A DNA stretch of 64,000 nucleotides from Chitinophagales bacterium. GTDB lineage: Bacteria > Bacteroidota > Bacteroidia > Chitinophagales > UBA2359. Of this stretch, positions 1-7,739 are shown in pieces. The translations under genes and the position numbers were made by a program. The notes beneath the pieces were generated by a model. It was not told the origin of the DNA, ran no database searches, and worked only from the letters and a program-made list of their open reading frames with translations. The stretch lies in NCBI GenBank assembly GCA_020636475.1, contig JACJXU010000004.1, forward strand, positions 131,961-195,960, in the 5' to 3' direction. How positions within the stretch are numbered: the stretch's first letter is position 1; the number at the start of each line of letters is the position of its first letter.

Positions 1-384
1 AAAATTAGATTATTATGGTCTTTGAATGGGCGCAAAGTAAATGTAGATTCTATAAAACTAAAAGATTTTTTCAGTGAAATAAATTTGGGCAAAGGTACTT
101 ATGCCACTAAAGATTCGATGGTTATTGTACATTTAGATAAAAAACTTAATAAAGAAGATTTGGAACATAAAGCCTTGTTTAACTATGAAAAAGAAGATAA
201 AGGTTATCTTTATTTTGTCTTTGAAGGTTTGCCGGAACTTCGCATACAATTTGTTAATACCTATTACAACGAAAATCTAAATAAAGGTTTGTTAATGCAG
301 TATGACATAGAAAATGAGTGGGTTAAAAAATACATAAAAAGAGAGTATCCGGATCCGATAAAGGCTGTATTTCCAAGTTTTTAA
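1..384 (+). CDS. hypothetical protein, 5'-partial
   Basis: I do not recognise this gene. The frame stays open to base 1 with no stop, and residues upstream of the first possible start (TTG at 22) read on naturally, so the N-terminus is probably outside the window. The visible part is about 127 residues, charged, Lys/Glu rich, with no signal peptide or membrane segment and no motif I know; it ends in a short aromatic/proline tail. A strong hairpin followed by a T-run lies just downstream, consistent with the end of a transcription unit. Function unknown. Confidence 0.55.
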   Translation, partial: KIRLLWSLNGRKVNVDSIKLKDFFSEINLGKGTYATKDSMVIVHLDKKLNKEDLEHKALFNYEKEDKGYLYFVFEGLPELRIQFVNTYYNENLNKGLLMQYDIENEWVKKYIKREYPDPIKAVFPSF

Positions 385-393
385 TGTTGAAAT

Positions 394-434
394 AAAAATC
401 CAATGTTGTGTCACAGCAATATTGGATTTTTTTT
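394..434 (+). terminator. rho-independent terminator
   Basis: An inverted repeat (AAATCCAATGTTG paired with CAATATTGGATTT, one mismatch) encloses a short loop and runs into eight T residues. It sits 10 bases after the stop codon of the first gene and fits an intrinsic terminator for it. Confidence 0.75.
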
Positions 435-502
435 AAAATCAAAAATTCTGTTATAGAACCACCCTTGCTTCAAATAGCAGATTGTATTACACCTTAAAGT
501 AA

Positions 503-1006
503 ATGAGAATGAAACGAATCTATTTTCTCTTGCTATTTGGATTAATCGGATTAATTTTTGTAATAAAAAAACTGTCTGAACCATTACCAACCAAAGTAGA
601 ATGTTACGAAGGGCAAGTGCAAATTCAGGTTATTTTACTTTTTCCCAATGAACCAATCGTATTTGAGGAATTAAAATTTAAAGAAAAAATAGGAATAGCA
701 TTTTTGTACTTGTACTGTTATAAAATAACATATTTGTTGTGGCGAAATGGTATATTAAACAAATATTACGTTCATTTTTGGAATAAGGAAACCAATCGAC
801 TATCAAGTTTATACTTCGATGATGCGTTGATAAAAGACCCGCAAGCCAAGAAAATCTGGAATTTTGCACGAAATGTACTAAGAAACGAAAATACAGAAGT
901 TTGCACTTTTCAAGTACAAGCCATTGAGTTACGCCCCGGCTTCTACAAAGGAGTAAAAGTAGATTGGGTAGAAATTAGTCAAGGGAAAACTGTTATTAAT
1001 AAATAA
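503..1006 (+). CDS. small membrane-anchored hypothetical protein
   Basis: 167 residues. After two Arg/Lys residues the N-terminus has a hydrophobic stretch (about residues 6-21, rich in Leu, Ile, Phe, Gly), which is a signal anchor or signal peptide. The rest is a soluble domain with several Cys residues and no recognised motif. The start ATG at 503 is followed 6 bases later by a second ATG (MKR...), either of which gives the same topology. The first 100 bases of this gene and its leader have a decayed second copy about 550 bases downstream (1020-1105), so this was once a tandem pair. Function unknown. Confidence 0.5.
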   Translation: MRMKRIYFLLLFGLIGLIFVIKKLSEPLPTKVECYEGQVQIQVILLFPNEPIVFEELKFKEKIGIAFLYLYCYKITYLLWRNGILNKYYVHFWNKETNRLSSLYFDDALIKDPQAKKIWNFARNVLRNENTEVCTFQVQAIELRPGFYKGVKVDWVEISQGKTVINK

Positions 1007-1019
1007 ATATGCTGTAATA

Positions 1020-1105
1020 ATCCTTGCTTCAACAGAAGACCACCACAAACTAAATGAGAATGGAGCAGCCATTCCCGCTTGCTTTTCGGATTAATTTTTG
1101 GATAG
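1020..1105 (+). pseudogene. decayed duplicate of the 5' end of the preceding gene
   Basis: This stretch repeats, in the same order, blocks found at 466-575: CCTTGCTTCAA, then TAAATGAGAATG, then CTTGCT, then CGGATTAATTTTTG. The intervening bases have diverged or been lost and no frame stays open past the hydrophobic segment. It looks like the residue of a paralogue of the 503-1006 gene, left after deletion. Seen directly by eye alignment; the history is inference. Confidence 0.55.
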
Positions 1106-1190
1106 TGAAAATAGTTAAGTGAAGCACTTTTGCTATTCTTCCAATAATCGGAAAACCCGCCGCTGCAAATATTTTAGATGAGCGAGTGCG

Positions 1191-1754
1191 TTACACATGC
1201 ATTATCTCCGTTTCCTTCGCGGCAATATGCTTGTCTATTTTGACAATATAGTCATCGGTGAGTTTTTGAATGTCTATTTCCGATTTCTTAAACAAATCGT
1301 CCGACAAACCATCTTTGTGTAACTTTTTCATGGTTTCGTTGGCGTGTTTGCGAATATTGCGTACACTCACTTTAGCGTGTTCGCCTTCGCTTTTGCTCTG
1401 CTTCACTAAGTCGCGGCGGCGTTCTTCGGTCGTTGGCGGTATGTTCAGGCGAATAGTCTCGCCATCGTTTTGGGGCGTAAGACCAATGTTGGCAGCAAAA
1501 ATTCCTTTCTCTACCTCCTGAATCATATTGCGTTCCCAAGGCTTAATCATCAACGTACGCGCATCAAGTGCCGAAACATTGGCTACTTGCGACAAGGGCG
1601 TAAGATTGCCATAATACGTTACCATTACGCCATCAAGCATTGCCGGAGAAGCTTTTCCTGCTCTTATCTGCGTTAATTGACGCTCCAAATGCTCTAAAGC
1701 TGCGTCCATGTGTTCTTGTGTTTCGTTTAAAACTTTTTTTACTTCTTCTATCAT
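1191..1754 (-). CDS. frr: ribosome recycling factor
   Basis: 187 residues, the usual length for RRF, which acts with EF-G to split the post-termination ribosome. The family's conserved blocks are all present: the N-terminal helix with LERQLTQIRAGKASP (around residues 23-37), the DARTLMIKPWE strand (64-74), and the GLTPQNDGETIRLNIPP and TEERRRDLVKQ stretches (about 91-118), and the long C-terminal helix. Start ATG gives MIEEVKK, as expected. It lies 70 bases downstream of another minus-strand gene (1825-2322) and may be co-transcribed with it. In many genomes frr follows pyrH, which is not here. Confidence 0.97.
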   Translation of the reverse strand: MIEEVKKVLNETQEHMDAALEHLERQLTQIRAGKASPAMLDGVMVTYYGNLTPLSQVANVSALDARTLMIKPWERNMIQEVEKGIFAANIGLTPQNDGETIRLNIPPTTEERRRDLVKQSKSEGEHAKVSVRNIRKHANETMKKLHKDGLSDDLFKKSEIDIQKLTDDYIVKIDKHIAAKETEIMHV

Positions 1755-1824
1755 ATCAAAGTGCTTATTTTTTTATTTTCTAAAGGTAAAAATACATAAT
1801 TTGTCCTAAAACAAACCAATAAAT

Positions 1825-2322
1825 CTATTCGGCTAAGGCAAATCGTTTGCCCAACCATGTTTGCGACAATGGTTTTTGCCAAGCGTTTAGTAGTTCGTCA
1901 TAATTTTTTATCGTATTATCAAAAATAAGTGTTTGGCTGCTCAACTGTCCATTGTTCAACATATTTTCTGTTGCTTGTACATTAAAATCAAACAAGTCGC
2001 CATTTTCGTCTTGTGCTACAATATGCAAACGGTCGAAAAAGTTCACTTGTAGCTGCTGCTGCATGTGCGAAACCCAATGCACCGAAGCATCAATAGAACA
2101 ACCACTTGCCATTGCTTGGGCTTCATCTACCGCCAAAACCAAAAAACGATGGTGCAAAACCGTGCCATAAGCCGCTAATTTTTCGCCATGCGCCGCCCAT
2201 TCAGCCAAAAATGAAGGCAATGCTTTTTCAATAAAAACAATCTCCGAAGGCAGTAAGTTTCTGTCGGCTTGGTATATCCACACGCGCGCTTGTGGAGAAC
2301 AGTGGGGAAATATTTTTGTCAT
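1825..2322 (-). CDS. conserved Bacteroidota hypothetical (often mislabelled ABC transporter ATPase)
   Basis: 165 residues, soluble, no Walker motifs. It carries the pattern I associate with a widespread Bacteroidota family: an RVWIYQADR block near the N-terminus, WAAHGEKL (about 43-50), and a central SGCSIDASVHWV block (about 73-84) with Cys/Ser/His. Members are often annotated as an ABC transporter ATPase, but nothing here supports ATP binding, so I would not transfer that name. It is followed by frr on the same strand. Biochemical role unknown. Confidence 0.7.
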   Translation of the reverse strand: MTKIFPHCSPQARVWIYQADRNLLPSEIVFIEKALPSFLAEWAAHGEKLAAYGTVLHHRFLVLAVDEAQAMASGCSIDASVHWVSHMQQQLQVNFFDRLHIVAQDENGDLFDFNVQATENMLNNGQLSSQTLIFDNTIKNYDELLNAWQKPLSQTWLGKRFALAE

Positions 2323-2420
2323 GGCTATTTTCGTATCAAAATGTAAAATTTTTAAATAAAAAACTAACTTTGTACGTCTTAATTTTAGGGCAAAATTACT
2401 ATTTTTAGGCGTAATCTCCG

Positions 2421-3206
2421 ATGACCTACACCATAAAACTTCAACAATTTGAAGGTCCTTTCGATTTATTGCTGTATTTTATTCAACGCGACGAATTAAA
2501 TATTTACGATATTCCTATTGCCAAGCTCACCAACGATTTTTTGCAGTACATGCACGAAATGAAGCGTTTGAATATAGAGTTGGCAAGCGAATTTATATTG
2601 GTAGCCGCTACTTTAATGCGTATAAAAGCGAAAATGCTGCTCCCGCGTAAAGAAATAAATGAGCAAGGTGAGGAAATAGACCCGCGCGAGGAATTGGTGA
2701 CAAGGCTTATTGAATATAAAAAATACAAAGCCGTTACGGAAAGCCTGCGCGAAATGGAAACCGCACGTGCCCAGCGTTTTTTGCGCGGCGGCGCGAAATT
2801 GGATATAGAACACGTATATGCCGAGTTGGGAAATGAAATGGAATTGGAGTCCATCAATTTGTTTAAAATGCTCAGAACTTTCCATAAGGTGATAAATCGT
2901 ATGGAAGCACGCCAAAATCAGCCACAACATACGGTACTTACGCCACCTTTCAATATCCAAACCGAACGTGAGTTTTTGTTAGAACTTTTGATGCAAAAAC
3001 AGGAAATAACTTGCCAAGAAGTATTTGTTACGTGTATCAACAAAATTCACGCCTTGTATCGTTTTATGGCAATGTTGGAGATTGTGCAAGAAAAAATTGC
3101 CGATATTCGTATTGGTATTGGCTACAACAATTTTTGGCTCTTATTGTCTTCGCAAGAACAGGAATTTCCAGAAAGTCCTCCCGCACACCAAGCAGGCGAG
3201 CAATAA
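2421..3206 (+). CDS. scpA: segregation and condensation protein A
   Basis: 261 residues. ScpA is the kleisin subunit that bridges the SMC dimer and recruits ScpB for chromosome segregation. The N-terminal kleisin signature is clear (FEGPFDLLLYFI and the LNIYDIPIAKLTNDFL helix, residues 9-40), followed by the LASEFILVAATLMRIKAKMLLP helix (54-75) and the C-terminal winged-helix region with the TFLALLE-like stretch replaced by EFLLELLMQKQ. A TAACTTTG box at 2365-2372 resembles a Bacteroidota -7 element. Its stop codon (3204-3206) directly abuts the stop codon of the convergent lipoprotein gene. ScpB is not in the window. Confidence 0.95.
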   Translation: MTYTIKLQQFEGPFDLLLYFIQRDELNIYDIPIAKLTNDFLQYMHEMKRLNIELASEFILVAATLMRIKAKMLLPRKEINEQGEEIDPREELVTRLIEYKKYKAVTESLREMETARAQRFLRGGAKLDIEHVYAELGNEMELESINLFKMLRTFHKVINRMEARQNQPQHTVLTPPFNIQTEREFLLELLMQKQEITCQEVFVTCINKIHALYRFMAMLEIVQEKIADIRIGIGYNNFWLLLSSQEQEFPESPPAHQAGEQ

Positions 3207-4691
3207 TTATTGCACATATTCGTAGCAACCTATGTCCGGCGGCGAGTTGCGTACTTGGTTGTCCAAATCGGTTGTTATTTCCGTAGCAACGCCCGCATCT
3301 ACTGCCGGAGAAAGTTGGTGTAAATGAAAATCAAACTCGGAACGGTCCACAAAAAGCGTATCCGTAGCAATTGGATTAAAAATACAATTCACAAAACGCT
3401 CGTCGGTTTGCTCAAGGTCTGTTTTCACAATACAGTTCGTCATTTTCCAATCTATGACACCGCCTGCCGTTATTTCTTCATCGGCAAAAGTAAGCTCATC
3501 TTCCAAGTAGCCATGCAAAATACAGTTGGTAAAATGTGTGTGCGTAGGAATAATTGCCGGAAAAACCGTTTCAACGCCACTTTCGTAGCACACTAAAAAG
3601 TTGGTAGCAAGCAAAACAGGGTCACGGTGATTGAGCAGTTGTCCGTAATTAACGAAGTTACATTGGTTAAAATCGTAGTTGCCGCCATACTGAAGGCGCA
3701 GTATATTTTCGCCCGCATTGTACATAAGGCAGTTGTTCATTTGCACATTGGCAAGAATTGCTTCCATTCCCTGAAGCAGGCAATTTTTGATGAGTGTATT
3801 GTTTATGGTTACTTGCGGCATATTGTCGGTAGTAATAACGGTGCAAGTAGTATCAAGCGTTTTGCCAACCGTAATGCCCCAAACATTGTTTTTTATTTCG
3901 GCAAAATTGATGTTTGCGGTGCTGCCGCGCAATAAATGAACAGCACCCCACTGCGCTGCCAAATCATCGTAATATTCCTCCAAACGAACCCCTTGCAAAT
4001 GCACCAAACTGTCGGCTTTGCCATTAATTTGTAAGTTTCCTTCTACCCAAATTCCCGCCAGCGTAGCGAGTTGGGTGTTTTTAGGATGAAAATAAATGTC
4101 TGTACCTTCTTGTATTTCCAAGGTGCAGTCGGGCGGAACATAAAGTGCGCCAAAAACAACCCAAGGCAAGTCATCTGTAAGGATTTGGTCGCAAGTTTCC
4201 CAAAAAAAAGCTTCCTCATCGCGCAAAAAGTGTGCATTTTGCCCCCAAGCATTCAAATACACTTTTTGTAAATTTCCGTTGGTAGTTATCAAAATAGAAT
4301 CTTCAATCACAAAAGGAAGTTGGTCTTCGTTGGGGTCAATGGTTACTTCTACAAACACATAAAGGCTATCCTTCGCATTTATTTCTACGGCATCAACCGA
4401 ATTGCTCGCCACGCCGTCTACATTCAAGCGAAAAGAAGAACTATTGCCGCCGGCTAACTGAATATTGCTTATTTGAACAGGTTTTTTGTAAGGATTATGA
4501 ATTAAAAATCCATTTAGCGTGCTCCCCAAAGTTGTAAAAACGGTATCGAAAGTGAGTGTGTCGGTGGAAAGATTTACTTGCGCATCGCTGCCGTCGTAAA
4601 AATTATCTTTTTTACAAGCCGAAAGACCAACTACCAATAAGAGTACCGTCCATAAAAACCAACTCAGGGTATTATTTTTTTTTGAAAACAT
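3207..4691 (-). CDS. lipoprotein with parallel beta-helix-like body
   Basis: 494 residues. The N-terminus is a lipoprotein signal peptide with lipobox LSAC, lipidated Cys at position 26, followed by KKD, so the protein is probably surface or periplasmic and membrane anchored. Residues about 37-150 look like an Ig-like domain (DTVFTTLGSTLNGFLIHNPYKKPVQISNIQL). The middle and C-terminal part has repeated short beta-strand turns (INNTLIKNCLLQGMEA, NCLMYNAG, FNQCNFVNYG) typical of right-handed beta-helix proteins, and ends DIGCYEYV, which is the hallmark of the choice-of-anchor Q family. Ligand unknown. Convergent with scpA with no spacer. Confidence 0.8.
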   Translation of the reverse strand: MFSKKNNTLSWFLWTVLLLVVGLSACKKDNFYDGSDAQVNLSTDTLTFDTVFTTLGSTLNGFLIHNPYKKPVQISNIQLAGGNSSSFRLNVDGVASNSVDAVEINAKDSLYVFVEVTIDPNEDQLPFVIEDSILITTNGNLQKVYLNAWGQNAHFLRDEEAFFWETCDQILTDDLPWVVFGALYVPPDCTLEIQEGTDIYFHPKNTQLATLAGIWVEGNLQINGKADSLVHLQGVRLEEYYDDLAAQWGAVHLLRGSTANINFAEIKNNVWGITVGKTLDTTCTVITTDNMPQVTINNTLIKNCLLQGMEAILANVQMNNCLMYNAGENILRLQYGGNYDFNQCNFVNYGQLLNHRDPVLLATNFLVCYESGVETVFPAIIPTHTHFTNCILHGYLEDELTFADEEITAGGVIDWKMTNCIVKTDLEQTDERFVNCIFNPIATDTLFVDRSEFDFHLHQLSPAVDAGVATEITTDLDNQVRNSPPDIGCYEYVQ

Positions 4692-4770
4692 ATTGTGTGA
4701 GAAACTAAAAATTGCGCTTATAAGAGCAAAAAAGCTAATGAATAGTTGTACCGTTTTTTATTTATTTGAA

Positions 4771-4806
4771 AAGAAAAAATCTGCACAGCAAAAATGCTTG
4801 TACAGA
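4771..4806 (-). terminator. intrinsic terminator after the acyl-CoA dehydrogenase gene (possibly bidirectional)
   Basis: An imperfect hairpin (TCTGCACAGCA with TGCTTGTACAGA around an AAAA loop) lies 40 bases past the stop of the minus-strand dehydrogenase gene. Read on the minus strand it is followed by a T-rich tract; on the plus strand it is also followed by CTTTTTTATTTTT, so it could stop transcription both ways. Confidence 0.65.
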
Positions 4807-4845
4807 CTTTTTTATTTTTATAACACGAAAACTTGAGAAAAAGTA

Positions 4846-6057
4846 TTATTTAAAAGCATTAAATCCGGTAACGTCCATTCCGGTAATAAGCAAATGAATA
4901 TCGTGCGTGCCTTCGTAGGTAATTACCGATTCGAGGTTCATCATGTGGCGCATAATTGGGTACTCGCCCGTAATGCCCATGCCGCCGTGAATTTGGCGCG
5001 CTTCGCGGGCAATGTTGATTGCCATTTCTACATTGTTGCGTTTTGCCATAGAAATTTGCGCCGGCGTAGCCCGTTTTTCATTTTTGAGTACACCCAATCG
5101 CCAAGCCAAAAGTTGTGCTTTGGTAATTTCGGTAATCATTTCTGCCAATTTTTTTTGCGTAAGCTGAAAAGCACCAATGGGTTTATCGAACTGTATGCGT
5201 TCTTGCGAATAGCGCAGCGCAGAGTCGTAGCAATCGAGTGCCGCACCAATAACGCCCCAAGCAATACCAAAACGCGCCGAAGAGAGGCAACTCAAAGGAC
5301 CTTTCAAACCTTTAATATCAGGAAAAACATTTTCTTTGGGTACTTTTACATCTTGGAAGATAAGCTCGCCCGTAGCCGAAGCTCGCAGCGACCATTTGCC
5401 ATGCATTTCGGGCGTAGAAAATCCTTCCATGCCACGCTCAAGCACCATTCCGCGAATGTCGCCCGCTTCATCTTTTGCCCACACTACGGCAATATCGGCA
5501 AATGGTGCATTGGAAATCCACATTTTTGCCCCATTTAGCAAATAATAATCGCCTTTGTCTTTGATGTGCGAAGTCATTCCGGCAGGATTAGAGCCGTGAT
5601 TGGGTTCGGTAAGTCCAAAACAACCCATCATTTCGCCCGTAGCCAGTTTGGGCAAATATTTTTTGCGCTGCGCTTCGGAGCCAAATTCATAAATGGGAAA
5701 CATTACCAACGAGCCTTGTACTGATGCCGTAGAACGAATGCCCGAATCGCAACGCTCCAACTCTTGCATAAGAATTCCGTAAGAGATGTAGTCTAAGCCG
5801 CCGCCGCCGTATTCAACAGGAATAGTAGGACCAAATGCGCCAATTTCGCCCAGACCTTTAATAATTTGTTTGGGAAAAATACATTTTTGGGCACAATCTT
5901 CAATAATAGGCGAAACTTCGCGCTTTACCCAGTCGCGGGCAGCTTCGCGAATAATTTTATGTTCGTCGCTCAGTAAATCATCAATGTTGTAATAGTCGTG
6001 ATATTGGTAAGGGTCTTGTTTTGCTACGCGATGAATGTTGTTTGAAGTGCTTTCCAT
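4846..6057 (-). CDS. gcdH: glutaryl-CoA dehydrogenase-type acyl-CoA dehydrogenase
   Basis: 403 residues, full length for the acyl-CoA dehydrogenase family (FAD; N-terminal helical, middle beta, C-terminal helical domains). The C-terminal block TYEGTHDIH contains the catalytic Glu (about residue 382) in the context found in glutaryl-CoA dehydrogenase, and the block GIRSTASVQGSLVM keeps the Arg that binds the distal carboxylate of glutaryl-CoA in characterised enzymes. FGLTEPNHGSNP is the FAD-contacting loop. The enzyme oxidises and decarboxylates glutaryl-CoA to crotonyl-CoA in lysine and tryptophan breakdown, passing electrons to ETF. It stands alone between a terminator and the divergent folB gene. 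Confidence 0.9.
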   Translation of the reverse strand: MESTSNNIHRVAKQDPYQYHDYYNIDDLLSDEHKIIREAARDWVKREVSPIIEDCAQKCIFPKQIIKGLGEIGAFGPTIPVEYGGGGLDYISYGILMQELERCDSGIRSTASVQGSLVMFPIYEFGSEAQRKKYLPKLATGEMMGCFGLTEPNHGSNPAGMTSHIKDKGDYYLLNGAKMWISNAPFADIAVVWAKDEAGDIRGMVLERGMEGFSTPEMHGKWSLRASATGELIFQDVKVPKENVFPDIKGLKGPLSCLSSARFGIAWGVIGAALDCYDSALRYSQERIQFDKPIGAFQLTQKKLAEMITEITKAQLLAWRLGVLKNEKRATPAQISMAKRNNVEMAINIAREARQIHGGMGITGEYPIMRHMMNLESVITYEGTHDIHLLITGMDVTGFNAFK

Positions 6058-6137
6058 AAATAGGTTTTAATGCAAAAAATAGTAAAAAATATTCGCCGTA
6101 AATTTACCGAATAAAATAAAATACAAAGGTAGTAAAA

Positions 6138-6497
6138 ATGGCACTTATTGCAGTAGAAAAAATGGTGTTTTATGCGTATCACGGCGTGCATAGCTACGAA
6201 AAAGAATCGGGCGGTTTTTTTGAAATAGACGTTTATGTACATGCCGAATGTGTGCTTGCGGCGCAAAACGATGATATTAGCGAAACCGTTGATTATGAAA
6301 AAATATACCGTATTTGCAAAGAAGAAATGACCATAAAAGTCAATTTGTTGGAGCATATTGCTTGGCGTATTTTGCAGCGGGTAGAAAAAATGTCGGAAAA
6401 AATTGAAAAAGTGAAAGTGCGGGTAAGCAAGCTAAATCCGCCCATAGAAGGAAAAGTAGGCAGAACTTTTGTAGAAATTGAAGATAAAAAGTATTGA
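6138..6497 (+). CDS. folB: dihydroneopterin aldolase
   Basis: 119 residues, the normal size. FolB converts 7,8-dihydroneopterin to 6-hydroxymethyl-dihydropterin in folate synthesis. Visible family signatures are the N-terminal FYAYHGVHSYEKE block with the substrate-contacting Tyr/His, the VDYEKIY strand, the NLLEHIAWRI helix with the pterin-binding Glu, and VRVSKLNPPI with the catalytic Lys. The start ATG at 6138 is the only sensible one. It is divergent from the gcdH gene, and its stop codon overlaps the -33 element of the tRNA-Cys promoter, so the two units are packed end to end. Confidence 0.95.
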   Translation: MALIAVEKMVFYAYHGVHSYEKESGGFFEIDVYVHAECVLAAQNDDISETVDYEKIYRICKEEMTIKVNLLEHIAWRILQRVEKMSEKIEKVKVRVSKLNPPIEGKVGRTFVEIEDKKY

Positions 6498-6522
6498 TAA
6501 ATAAAAATTATGTTTATCTTTG
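6494..6522 (+). promoter_or_regulatory. Bacteroidota-type promoter of tRNA-Cys
   Basis: TTG at 6494-6496, an 18-base spacer and TATCTTTG at 6515-6522 match the TTG-N19-TAnnTTTG consensus of the primary sigma factor in Bacteroidota. It ends 24 bases before the tRNA 5' end. Confidence 0.7.
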
Positions 6523-6546
6523 CTCGCCCATATGGGCAATTTTTTT

Positions 6547-6617
6547 GGTCGGATGGCCGAGTGGCTAGGCAGAGGTCTGCAAAACCTTCTACACCAGTTC
6601 GAATCTGGTTCCGACCT
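6547..6617 (+). tRNA. tRNA-Cys (anticodon GCA)
   Basis: A full cloverleaf can be folded: acceptor stem GGTCGGA (6547-6553) with TCCGACC (6610-6616), D arm, anticodon stem GAGGT/ACCTT with loop CTGCAAA giving anticodon GCA at 6579-6581, and T arm CCAG-TTCGAAT-CTGG. The discriminator base is T73 (6617), the identity element for tRNA-Cys. The 3' CCA is not encoded. 71 bases. Confidence 0.96.
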
Positions 6618-6709
6618 CTACAAAAGGGAGGCTTTCTCTGAAAATGAGTTTGCGTCCCTTTTTTGTTTTATCTTTAGCCCATTGTATTTCTTCAAATTGA
6701 TGCTATTCT

Positions 6710-7375
6710 ATGTTATTTCCTATTGGCGATGACCAAATTCAAGGCGGGTATCGTCCTGTTGTAAGCTACAGTCTTATCGTGCTGAATGTACTCATATTTT
6801 TGTTTGAAGCCAGCATGGGCAATACTAATTTGGAGGCATTTATTATGCACTATGGTGCCATTCCGGCAGAAATTACCAGCGGACAAGATTATTATACCCT
6901 CATTAGTTCTATGTTTTTACACGGAAGTTGGATGCACCTTATTGGCAATATGCTATTTCTGTGGGTATTTGCCGATAATATTGAGGCGGTAATCGGCAAT
7001 TTTCATTTTATGGTTTTTTATTTGTTGGGCGGTATTGTAGCAGCACTTACGCATATTTTGCTGGCTCCGGGCAGCAATGTTCCGATGGTAGGAGCCAGTG
7101 GAGCTATTTCGGCAGTAATGGGTGCTTACGTTATTATGTTCCCGCGCTCGCGTGTAAAGGTGTTTTTCGTTGTATTTTTCACCAGTTTCAATATATTGGC
7201 ACTGTACTTTTTGGGTTTCTGGATTTTGCAGCAAGTTATAAGCGGCATGTCGTCATTAAATGCAAACGACTTGGGTGAAGGCGTGGCTTGGTGGGCGCAT
7301 ATTGGCGGGTTTGCTTTTGGCGTATTGGCGGGTTTATACTTCAAAAAAACACGACCAATGTTGCAGTTGGGGTAA
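6710..7375 (+). CDS. rhomboid family intramembrane serine protease
   Basis: 221 residues with six hydrophobic segments. The catalytic Ser lies in GASGAISAVMGAY (about residue 128-140) and the catalytic His in AHIGGFAFG (about 196), and the HxxxN-type motif HLIGN in the second segment supplies the oxyanion residues. Rhomboids cleave membrane proteins within or near their transmembrane helix; the substrate is not predictable. Start ATG at 6710 gives the conserved short cytoplasmic leader MLFPIGDD. It lies 92 bases behind tRNA-Cys. Confidence 0.92.
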   Translation: MLFPIGDDQIQGGYRPVVSYSLIVLNVLIFLFEASMGNTNLEAFIMHYGAIPAEITSGQDYYTLISSMFLHGSWMHLIGNMLFLWVFADNIEAVIGNFHFMVFYLLGGIVAALTHILLAPGSNVPMVGASGAISAVMGAYVIMFPRSRVKVFFVVFFTSFNILALYFLGFWILQQVISGMSSLNANDLGEGVAWWAHIGGFAFGVLAGLYFKKTRPMLQLG

Positions 7376-7739
7376 CATCAAGTGGATGGCGGCTAAAGTA
7401 ATGTTTGATGCCTTCGACCAAGAAATTCTTGCGTCAAATTGCAAATTCATTAAACCAATAATTTAAATTCTCCTTCCAAAAGCTATGATTTGGTGTGAGA
7501 TGAAAAACTCCGCTTTTCTTAAAAAGCCACTAAATAGAGAAATGAAGTAAAGTCAAATTTTTATTTTGGGAAATACGATATTAGGGAGGAAACCACTAAA
7601 AGCCGAAGTTGGAGGAAGCAAAGGGTTTTCCCATTAATGAAATAGTCTGTTTTTATTGTCACGCAAAGCCTTTAATTTTTGGGTTATTCGGCTTAATTTT
7701 TGCTGTGAATTTGCTACGAAAAAACAAAATACTATACGC
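7376..7739. other. intergenic region, no gene seen
   Basis: 364 bases between the rhomboid gene and the preferred start of the metalloprotease. No terminator-like hairpin with T-run stands out. Near 7676-7706 the bases (TTTGGGTTATTCGGCTTAATTTTTG as two joined short blocks) resemble the hydrophobic-leader code of the gene at 503, which may be chance. The downstream frame is open from a TTG at 7656, but that stretch (28 codons) does not look like protein. Confidence 0.4.

Noticed and set aside
1825..2322. ABC transporter ATPase
   Set aside because: The name is common for this family but no Walker A, Walker B or signature motif is present.
4894..5538. 214-codon plus-strand frame inside the glutaryl-CoA dehydrogenase gene
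   Set aside because: It is the antisense shadow of a clearly conserved gene; the translation has no family signature.
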